Part shown: positions 56,494 to 64,000 of the stretch, one piece after another | How positions within the stretch are numbered: position 1 is the first letter of the stretch | Layout: every line of letters begins with the position of its first letter | Source of the DNA: CAWJAP01 sp963834365 | Lineage (GTDB): Bacteria > Acidobacteriota > Vicinamibacteria > Vicinamibacterales > Vicinamibacteraceae | Direction: 5' to 3' | Assembly (NCBI GenBank): GCA_963834365.1 | Contig: CAWIBS010000024.1 | Span: 62,001-126,000 of the forward strand | DNA: 64,000 nucleotides | Translations under genes and position numbers: made by a program | Notes under the pieces: generated by a model | The model's input: the letters and a program-made list of their open reading frames with translations, nothing else | Told to the model about the DNA's origin: nothing | Database searches by the model: none

Positions 56494-58419
56494 ATGAAGA
56501 GAACGCTCATCGCGATCGTCGGCGCCCTGCTGGCATTGAGTCTGCCAGCGGGGCCGCCACCCGGCCTCGTGTCTTCGGCGGGAGAGACCTATCCCTTCCT
56601 GGAGTTCGTGAACGGTCTGTTGTCGCCGGTCCTTGCAGCTCAGACTGAGCGCGGAAGGCCACCAACGGTGGCTCCTCCCCAGGAGAGCCCGCGCGCGCTG
56701 GACGGCCTCCGATATCCCGCGCACTACATCGTCGTCGAAGCATCCGGCGACGAGCCGATCCGCGTCGTCCACTACCAGCGCGTCATGTTGTCCGGACAGC
56801 CCGAGTCGCTGAGCGACACGGAGCTCGCCACGCGCGCCACGTCGTTGCGCGGGCGTCAGACCCACACGGCATCGGTTCGACTCCTGGACAGGTCCGGGCG
56901 GGTCGCGCATCAGGCCCTGGCAACGATTCCACGCTGGCAGCGCACCGAAACTGTGCGTCCGGAGTCGGATCCCGCTGCGAGGGCCACGGGCTCGCGGATG
57001 GAGGGTCACTTCAAGCCTCTCATCACCGCGACGTTCGTCGTGCGCGTCCCCGTGCTCGAGGGCGCGTCACGTCTCGAGATCAGGCGCGACGTCGGGCGCG
57101 ACGGGAGTCGCGTCGCCGCGGTGGAGGCGCCCGCCACCGAGCTCGACCTCGACGCGCTCGCCAGCGAGTTCGGCTCGTCGGTGGCGGCGCTCCAGGCCGC
57201 GCCGTCCGCGCTCGTGGAGACGATCCGCAACAACGGGCCGTCGGCCAACCGGCTGGACATCCTGTACGTCGGGGAGGGCTACCCCAGCGGCGACCTCTCG
57301 TGGTTCCGCTCCGATACCAGCGCCTTTGCCGCGGGCTTCGTGTCGGGATCCCCGATGTTCGAGTATGCCCAGCACTTCAACCTGTGGCGCCTCCACGTCC
57401 CCTCGGCCGAGCGCGGCGCCGATCGCCCGTCGTGCCCGGGCGACGCTGCCGAGGCAGCTGGACAGGACACGAACACGTTCGTCAATACCGCCTTCGATGC
57501 GACGTACTGCTCGGGCGGCGCCACGTGGCGCCTGTTGACGGTGGACGTGGGCAAGGTGCTGCAGGCAGCCGCGGCGTGTCCCGACTGGGACGAGATCATC
57601 GTCGTGGTGCAGAGTCCGATTCGCGGCGGGTCGGGCGGTTCGGTCCCCGTCACGTCGCTCAACCCCGGCTACGTCATCGACGCGGACATCATCGGCGTGA
57701 TGCTGCACGAGTTCGGCCACTCGTTCGCCAATCTCGCCGACGAGTACACCAGACACGAGGAGAACGACCCGTGCTCGGACATCAATGCGGACCTCAGCGA
57801 CCAATGCGGGCCGAACGTCACCGACGAGACGCGTGCCACGCACATCAAGTGGAGACGCTGGTTTCTGCCCGGAACGCCGATCCCGACCCTTGGTCCACTT
57901 GCAGGCGCGCGCAACGCCGGCCTGTGGGAAGGGGCGCGGTACCTGACCAATGACATGTACCGGCAGTGTTTCGACGGAAGGATGAACACCGCCACTCAGC
58001 CCTTCTGTCGTGTCGATGCCGAAGCCATCCTGCTCAAGCTGTACGCCGGTGGCTGGGGCACGCCGGCGGCCGGCATCTACACGATCGAGCCCGGCACCAA
58101 GTCCCCGGCCGGCTCGCAAGTCGGCGTCAACCCCGGCGTGACCCGCCGCCTGCAGGCCCGGGTGTTCGGTCCGGTCATGGGCGGGAGCCTCAAGGTGCAG
58201 TGGTTCGTGAACAACCTCCTCTTCGCCGAGACCACCGCGGCATCCGGGGCGCTCGTCTACTACGACTTCGTCGAGTACGACCCGGGCCGCTCGTGGACCA
58301 TCACCCTCAAGGTGACGGACCAGTCGTCCCAGATCCACTCGACGCTGCGCAACACGACCCTGAGTCAGACGTCGTGGACGGTGAGGGTCAACGGGCTGTG
58401 CACTGACTGTACGTTTTGA
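56494..58419 (+). CDS. M64-family zinc metallopeptidase, secreted
   Basis: This 641-residue protein starts at ATG 56494 behind GAGGAGG, with a signal peptide (MKRTLIAIVGALLALSLPAG). An N-terminal beta-rich prodomain (about 60-230) is followed by the peptidase domain, starting at NRLDILYVGEGYPSGDL. The zinc motif is H405-E406-F-G-H409-S-F-A-N-L-A-D416-E-Y, the M64 (IgA peptidase-type) signature. SPMFEYAQHFNLWRLHVPSA and RCVDAE-like FCRVDAEAILLKLY also match the family. A C-terminal Ig-like domain (GGSLKVQWFVNNLLF) completes it. It cleaves extracellular proteins. It is tail-to-tail with the large surface protein, so no operon link. Confidence 0.9.
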   Translation: MKRTLIAIVGALLALSLPAGPPPGLVSSAGETYPFLEFVNGLLSPVLAAQTERGRPPTVAPPQESPRALDGLRYPAHYIVVEASGDEPIRVVHYQRVMLSGQPESLSDTELATRATSLRGRQTHTASVRLLDRSGRVAHQALATIPRWQRTETVRPESDPAARATGSRMEGHFKPLITATFVVRVPVLEGASRLEIRRDVGRDGSRVAAVEAPATELDLDALASEFGSSVAALQAAPSALVETIRNNGPSANRLDILYVGEGYPSGDLSWFRSDTSAFAAGFVSGSPMFEYAQHFNLWRLHVPSAERGADRPSCPGDAAEAAGQDTNTFVNTAFDATYCSGGATWRLLTVDVGKVLQAAAACPDWDEIIVVVQSPIRGGSGGSVPVTSLNPGYVIDADIIGVMLHEFGHSFANLADEYTRHEENDPCSDINADLSDQCGPNVTDETRATHIKWRRWFLPGTPIPTLGPLAGARNAGLWEGARYLTNDMYRQCFDGRMNTATQPFCRVDAEAILLKLYAGGWGTPAAGIYTIEPGTKSPAGSQVGVNPGVTRRLQARVFGPVMGGSLKVQWFVNNLLFAETTAASGALVYYDFVEYDPGRSWTITLKVTDQSSQIHSTLRNTTLSQTSWTVRVNGLCTDCTF

Positions 58420-58486
58420 GCCGGCGTCAACACGCGGCGAACGATCGGTCGGTCCGCGTTGCCGTCGACTTCAGTTCGGCTGACCG

Positions 58487-61400
58487 TCAATCCTGGCGGT
58501 CGGCCGAACCGCCGTGCCCACCGCGCCGGGCCCGGGCGTGGCTGCCCGTGAACGAGTTCACCACGAAGCCGGTTCGCCACTGGGTGACGAGTTGAGTATG
58601 GCGGGCCGAGGTCCGCGCCGACGGTGACCGCGTAGTCCTCGACCTCGGCGTCGGCGGCCTCGCCGGTGGACGTCCCGACGCCGCCCGAGCTCAGCCAAAA
58701 GCCCGCGGAGGTGAGCGCTTCGACCGCGGTGCCGTCGCTCGCGCCGGCCTCACCGACGCCGGTGCCCCGGGCGAGCGTGACACCAGACTCGCAGGTAGTG
58801 GTGGTGATGTTCAGCGTCCAGGAATCGAGTGAACCGCCATCACCGGCCAAATCGTCTGAAATCGTGATCGTCCATGTCCCGTTCGGGTCTTCTCCGATAA
58901 ACGCTGCCAACGCTTCTTCCGGGACCAGCGGAGAAGCGGTTGTGAGATTGACGTAGGCGTTATCGGTCACGAGCCCGTTGTTCGTCGTATAGGGAACCTG
59001 GCCCGCTGGATTGGCATCGTCATCCCAGAGCGTGCCATTGAACACATTGTCATTGCCCGCGCCATTGTCCGTCGTCAAGGTCACGACGGTTCCCGCAGGC
59101 GACGTGATGGTGATGTCGAGGTCGGCTGCAAACGTGTGCGTCAGATTGGTCTGCAGCGTCAGCTTGCCGAGCTGAGTGCCCGCGCCCGCGACACTGAGAG
59201 TGGACGTGACGACAGCGGGGCCGGTTGGAATCGCCGTTGGCGTGCTGTTGGTGAACGACGTCGTGGTCTCTGTGGGCGCTGATGGCAGCGTGCAGAGATT
59301 GAGCGACCACGAATCGAGGGACCCGCCATCGCCGGCGAGATCGTCCGAGATCGTCACGGTCCAGGTGCCGTTCGGATTTTCTCCATTGAACGCCGCAAGC
59401 GCGTCTTCGGGAGCGAGCGGAGACGCGAGCGTGAGATTGCCGTAGGCGTGATCTGTGACGAGCCCGTTGTTCGTCGTATAAGGAACCTGACCCGCAGGAT
59501 TGGCATCGTCATCCCAGACCGTGCCATTGAACACGTTGTCATTGCCCGCGCCATTGTCCGTCGTCAAGGTCACGACGGTTCCCGCAGGCGACGTAATCGT
59601 GATATCGAGGTCGGCTGCGAACGTGTGAGTGATGAACGAAGTCAGGTTGACATCGGTCAAGACCGGCCCCGCACCCGTGACAGCGAGAGTGGATGTGACG
59701 ACACCCGGGCCTGTAGGAATGGCCACCGGTGTCGTGTTCGTAAATGTGCTTGGAGTGCACACGCACGGGCCTGGGGGGACGTCGGTGACGGCGATGGTGA
59801 AGGGCGCCGCGGTCGGCAGAATGCCATCGGTCGCGACCACCGTGATGCTATGGCTTGTCGCGAGTTCGAAGTCGAGCAGCGCGCCGTTGGCGACCGACAC
59901 GACGCCCGTAACAGCATCGATCTGGAACCTGCCGCCCGCGTTGTCGGACAGGCTGTAGGTCACGATGTCGAGGTCGGGATCGATCGTGCTCGCCCGGATC
60001 CCGACGAGGGTGCCGTTTGGCGAGTTCTCCGCGGCGGCGTTGGCCGCGGCGTCGATGTCGGTGAGCGGCCCCGGCGCATCGTTCACCGGCGTGACCGCGA
60101 TCGTGACGCTCTGGGGCGCGGAGGTGTCCACGCCGCCGTTGGCCGTGCCGCCGTTGTCCATGAGCACGAGGGTGATCGTCGCGGAGCCGTTGACGTTGGC
60201 AGCCGGCGTGTAGGTCAGGGTCCCGGTCGGGGTGACCTGCGGCGCGAGGCTGAAGAGCGCCGGGTTGGTGTTCCCCGTGACCACGAACGTCACGATCTGC
60301 CCGGCCTCGTGGGGCGGGCCGGGGCTGATCGCGGTCGCCCACGGCGTCGACTGCGGGCCGGCATCCTCGAGCACGACCTGGTTGGGGACCGGCCGTGAAC
60401 GACGGTGCCTGGTTCGGCCCCGCCAGGATCGACAGCGAGAGCGGCACCGATCCTGTGCAGCTGTTCGCGTCGGTCGCCGTCACCGTGAAGCTGAACGGGC
60501 CAGACGCGGTCGGCACCCCGGCAAGCAACCCGGCGGCCGAGAGCGTCATCCCGCTCGGCAGCGCGCCGGCCGTGAGGCTCCACGTTACCGGCGCCGTCCC
60601 GCCCGTCTGCGTGAACTGGACCGACGCGTAGTCGACGTTGATCGTGCCGCCCGGCACCGTCGTCGGGCTCACCGTGATCGTCGTGCAGGCGGACGTCGTG
60701 AACGGCACCGTGACATCCGCCGCCAGCGTATCGGGCGGATCGATCGTGTCCACATCCGTGACCTGACTGGCGACGATGCGCAGCGTGCAGGCGGTGTTGA
60801 GGGGCAGGTCGACCGACGGGTCGAGCGTGAACGTCGCCGCCGGACTCGGGGTGAGATTCGTGAGCGCGACCGGCGTGCCCGTGGGGCACTCGAGCACGAA
60901 CGCGCCCGCGCCGACGTGACAGGCTCGCTGAACGTCACCGTCAGGTTCGCGTCGATGGCCATGCCGGTCGCATTCGCCGCCGGCGTCGTGCTGGTGACGG
61001 ACGGCGCGGTGTCGCCGGGGGCTGCCGGAGGCACCGGGATGGCGGGCGCGGCACCGCCGCCGGAGAACGGGACGCCGTTCACCGAGCGATACCGTGCGTA
61101 GTCCACCGCGAGCGGGACGCCCGGCGTGCCGAGGCTGTCGACGATCACGCTGAAGCGCGCCTCGGTCAGCCCGAACAGCCGGCCGACATTGACGGTCAGG
61201 CGTTCGCCCGGGCCAATCGGCAGCTCCTGCGTGGACGCGGCGCCCGTGTCGGGGATGAGGGTCAGCGCGCACCTGGCCCGGCGTCGTCGTCGTGTTGCCG
61301 ATGAGCACGTAGGTCTGCTCGCGGGTCTCGCCGCCGTCCCGGCCTTCGGGCACCGCCCACGACACCGCGGACGTCGTGTTGCCGGGCGCGGTGTGGCCCT

Positions 61401-62664
61401 CGTACCATGGCCAGTCCGGCCACCACATCGCGCGCTCGCCGAGGATCGGCTGCGTCGAGGACACCGTGAACCAGACCGGGCCAGTGGCCAACGCCGCCAG
61501 CGCCGGATCCGACGCCGCCTCGCCGTTGAAGTACACCGTCCGTCGTCCTTCGGCCGGCACCTCGTACGCTTTCGAGGCGGTCGAGCCGTCGCTCAGGTGA
61601 TAGGTCACCGTCGCGGTCGCCGCCGTCGTCCCCGGATTCAGCAGCGCGAGGAAGGCATGGAAGAAGGGCCCGGTCGCCCCTTCGCCGAAGTACCATTGCG
61701 TCGACAACTGCGACGACCCCGCCGAGGCCGACCCGCCGCCGAGCGTGCCGCCGGCATTCACGTACATCGCCCGTTCGGCAAAGATCGGCGCGTCCGAGGT
61801 GACAATCGCGCCCACGGACGCCACGGCCAGCGCGGGGTCCTCGCCGTTGACGAAGACCGTCGTCCGGCTCTGCGGCGGGAGCGTGCGCGTCGTCGTCAGC
61901 GGCGGCCCGCCTTCGGTGAGATACCGCACGGTCACCGTGGCGGGGGTCGTCCCCGGGTTCTGGAACAGGTAGTAGAGGAGGAACGGGCCGGTCGCGCCTT
62001 CGGCGAAGTACCAGGTCGTCGCCGGCGCCGGCGAGCCGCTGTCGAGCGAGGCGCCGATCCCGCTCGTGCCCCAGGTCATCGATCGATCCGCGGCCACCGG
62101 CACATCGGATTCGACGATGATGGCCACGGCGGCCGACACGCCGAGCACGGTGTTGATGGACACCGATTGCCGCTGGCGCGGCGCCAGCGTGAGCTGATGC
62201 GAGACGACGCCCCCGCCCTCGCTCAGCAGGGCGAGCGCGACGTGCGCCGTCTCGGTCGTGCTCAGGTTGAGCACCGCCACCGACGTCTCGAAGAAGCCCG
62301 TGGATCCTTCGGCGAAATAGCGCACGTGCCGGCCCACGGGATGCCGCCGCGCGGCAAACTCCTGCGCGTTCGTGAGGCCATCGTTATCGGGATCGCCAGT
62401 GGCGTCGCCCGGGTCGTTCGGATTGAGCCCGAAGAACGTCTCCCACGCGTCCGGCATCGTGTCGCCGTCGGTGTCCGTCTCCTGGGCTGCCGCCGCATGC
62501 AGGAGCGAGGCCGCTGACGGCCCCCCCGCGATCCACACCAGGCCGGCGGCCGCGGCGAGCAGCGCCACGCCGGACGTCCACGACCCGAGACGGCGTCTCA
62601 TGTGCGAGAGACCTGCTGCCCAGATCTGGCCCAGCGCAGTCGCGAAGCGTGCGGCGTGTCTCAT
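58487..62664 (-). CDS. Very large multidomain surface protein with DUF5719-like repeats, Ig-like, cadherin-like and two P-domains (frameshifts)
   Basis: Start ATG 62664 (GGAG upstream), signal segment LLAAAAGLVWIAGGPSAA. The order is: calcium-type repeats (DTDGDTMPDAWETFFG, DPDNDGLTNAQEF), then four similar beta units with WYFAEGATGPF-type motifs, then an SbsA-like Ig domain (VTSTTPAANATGMAIDANLT). A He_PIG-like domain (NVDYASVQFTQTGGTAPVTW) and a cadherin-like domain (VTPVNDAPGPLTDIDAAANA) come next. Two P-domains (HTFAADLDITITSPAGTVV) follow, then a GEVED-like tail (GEAADAEVEDYAVTVG). Breaks occur near 61277, 60920, 60390 and near the end, where TGA at 58487 is the likely true stop. Repaired length is about 1390 residues. 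It is probably an adhesin or matrix protein. Its exact end is uncertain. Confidence 0.75.
58790..59745. repeat. In-frame 489-base direct repeat encoding duplicated P-domains
   Basis: The two P-domain coding units are offset by 489 bases (for example GTGCCATTGAACAC at 59032 and again at 59521). Over the core they are almost identical in nucleotide sequence, with only scattered changes. This marks a recent internal duplication inside the surface-protein gene. Confidence 0.75.
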
Positions 62665-63049
62665 TGATCATCTCCGAAGCGGTAAGGCGAACGTCGCGAG
62701 GTCAGCGCGGCGCACGCGGCGCGGCAAGGAGGGGCCCGCGCCGGGTGACATCCCGTTGCGTCTGTAGACCAGTCGCGACGGGCCACAGGACGGCTCCGCA
62801 TGTTTCTGAGATGCCCTCTGTCCGGGAGACGTTAGAAGCAAGCGGCGCGTGACGGAAGAGAGGCTACCACACGATCTGTGTGTGGCCGAACGCACGTTCG
62901 ACCGTGCGTTACCACATAGGTGGAGATGGAGGGGACGGAGTGAACGGCTTGAACACGGAGATGAGAATGAAGCGGCTGGCTGTCCTCGAGTGATTGCGTG
63001 TGGCTCCACAACGGATGAGACGGATCGAGGCGCAAAGGAGGAGGATGCA
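62665..63049. other. Divergent intergenic region with two palindromes
   Basis: About 385 bases between the surface-protein gene and the GH95-like gene. It contains CCACAC-gatctgt-GTGTGG (about 62872-62890) and the perfect AACGCACG-N6-CGTGCGTT at 62889-62910. No gene was found. The palindromes are candidate operators for either gene. Confidence 0.5.
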
Positions 63050-64000
63050 TTGATCGCGCGCATGATGAGGCTTCCGATGAATCGCATACTTGTCGCAACC
63101 TGCCTTGCGTTTGCCGCGCCTGGTGCGTTGGCGGCGACGAAGCATTCCCGATCGCCCGAGCCCTCGCTGAATCTCGAGCTCGCTGCGCCCATCAAGACGT
63201 GGGACGAGGCCATCCCGCTCGGCAACGGCACGATGGGCGTGCTGCTTTGGGGCGAAGGGAATACGTTGCGACTCTCCCTCGACCGCGGTGATCTCTGGGA
63301 CGAGCGCCCGTCGCCAGCTCACGTTGCCGTCAGGGATCGCTTCAACTGGGCCTCCATGCAACGCATGGTCGCGGAGAACCGGATGGATGAATTCCACCGC
63401 GTCTTCGATTCGAACTACGACTACAACGGTCCGCCCACGAAACTCCCGGCGGGCCGCGTCGAGATGACGCTCGATCCATCTCAATCCGTTGAATCCTTCA
63501 CGCTGGCTCTCGCCACCGCCGAAGGTCTGGCTCACTTCAAGGATGGCCGTCCGCTACGCGCACTGGTCAATGCGGCGGCGGTGAAGGAACCGGTCGCTCT
63601 CGTCCGCATTCCGGGGCCGGCGCTGAGAGATCTGCGGCTCAAGACTCCCGAGTCCGTGAAGAAACTCGGCTATGCCGCGCCGCGCACGGGCGAGGCGGAC
63701 GGCTTGCGTTGGTTCGAACAGGAGACCGCCGAGGGTTTCGCCTACGCCGTTTGTGCCGCGTGGAAGCGAGTTGGCAACGAAACACTACTTGCCGTCACCG
63801 TGGCCACGCGCGAGGAAGGGAAAAGTCCGCAGGCGGTCGCCCAACGCCGGGTCGAGCAGGCACTCGAGGCGGGTTACGACGCGGTGCTCGACGAGCATGC
63901 GAAATGGTGGGCGCAGTTCTGGGAACAGTCGCGCGTCGATATTCCCGAGGCGCACCTCCTCCAGCATTACTACCTCGTGCGCTATTTCTACGGCGCCGCC
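63050..64000 (+). CDS. GH95-like glycosidase (alpha-L-fucosidase family), N-terminal part, cut by window end
   Basis: An open frame without a stop reaches the window end. TTG 63050 lies eight bases behind the strong ribosome site AAAGGAGG; ATG 63062, 63065 and 63077 in the same frame are alternatives. A signal peptide follows (MNRILVATCLAFAAPGALAA). The body begins LELAAPIKTWDEAIPLGNGT and continues MGVLLWGEGNTLRLSLDRGD then LWDERP, the N-terminal beta-sandwich pattern of family GH95 (W-x-EA-(L/I)PLGNG, G-x-(L/M)G). About 317 residues are visible. The catalytic barrel lies outside. GH95 enzymes remove alpha-1,2-linked L-fucose or related galactose; which applies here cannot be told. Confidence 0.75.
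   Translation, partial: MIARMMRLPMNRILVATCLAFAAPGALAATKHSRSPEPSLNLELAAPIKTWDEAIPLGNGTMGVLLWGEGNTLRLSLDRGDLWDERPSPAHVAVRDRFNWASMQRMVAENRMDEFHRVFDSNYDYNGPPTKLPAGRVEMTLDPSQSVESFTLALATAEGLAHFKDGRPLRALVNAAAVKEPVALVRIPGPALRDLRLKTPESVKKLGYAAPRTGEADGLRWFEQETAEGFAYAVCAAWKRVGNETLLAVTVATREEGKSPQAVAQRRVEQALEAGYDAVLDEHAKWWAQFWEQSRVDIPEAHLLQHYYLVRYFYGAA

Noticed and set aside
1..64000. rRNA, tRNA, prophage or secondary-metabolite gene cluster
   Set aside because: No stretch read as a tRNA cloverleaf or rRNA; no integrase, capsid, tail, NRPS or PKS motif was seen. A covariance-model search would be decisive for RNAs.

Overview
The window looks like a chromosomal stretch from an Acidobacteriota bacterium, most likely of the Vicinamibacteria type (inference). 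The reasons are high GC, many FtsX/MacB-like 'duplicated orphan permeases' (ADOP) without ATPases, several paired with a PadR regulator, two Oar-like TonB-dependent receptors with carboxypeptidase-regulatory domains, a CRTAC1/ASPIC protein next to TPR lipoprotein-like proteins, PQQ-type propellers, and interspersed palindromic repeats with a CTTCAG or CTGAAG core. No rRNA, tRNA, CRISPR array, prophage or complete insertion sequence was found.

Layout. 1-4.1 kb: a broken ADOP fragment with its PadR, then a second PadR-ADOP pair. 4.2-6.3 kb: a secreted DUF4350/ThuA-like protein, an unassigned stretch and a small beta-barrel protein. 6.5-20.4 kb: the most interesting locus, a sugar-utilisation island. 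It has an Oar-like TonB receptor, then a translationally coupled run of DapA/NanA-family aldolase, Asp-box (sialidase-like) protein, unclassified glycoside-hydrolase-like protein, MFS transporter and a second Asp-box protein. A divergently placed second hydrolase-like paralogue and an IclR regulator follow. Near-identical TGAAAC-nn-GTTTCA-type palindromes stand before the receptor and the second hydrolase, with a weaker one before the IclR gene. 20.5-29.7 kb: three ADOP permeases and two PadR genes. 29.8-34.1 kb: a PQQ-like propeller and an isoquinoline-oxidoreductase-type molybdoenzyme (two subunits). 34.1-43.4 kb: an IS91-like transposase remnant, two TPR proteins, a second TonB receptor and a divergent CRTAC1 protein with shared operator-like palindromes. 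43.6-56.2 kb: a DUF4349 lipoprotein, ADOP, PQQ propeller with an EF-hand pair, NHL-like protein, DUF2891 protein, cytosolic Ser/Thr kinase with TPRs, and ADOP. 56.5-64 kb: an M64 metallopeptidase, tail-to-tail with a very large multidomain surface protein with duplicated P-domains, and the start of a GH95-family glycosidase that runs off the window.

How it fits together: the receptors, secreted hydrolases, transporter, aldolase and local regulator describe a heterotroph that scavenges glycans. The ADOP/PadR cassettes probably respond to small hydrophobic compounds, but their substrates cannot be read from the sequence.

Quality caveat: roughly half of the long conserved genes are interrupted by one or more single-base indels that can be repaired by eye to give uninterrupted family-typical proteins. 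Most are +1 insertions. This points to uncorrected sequencing indels rather than mass gene decay. Coordinates of such genes are given for the repaired gene span.
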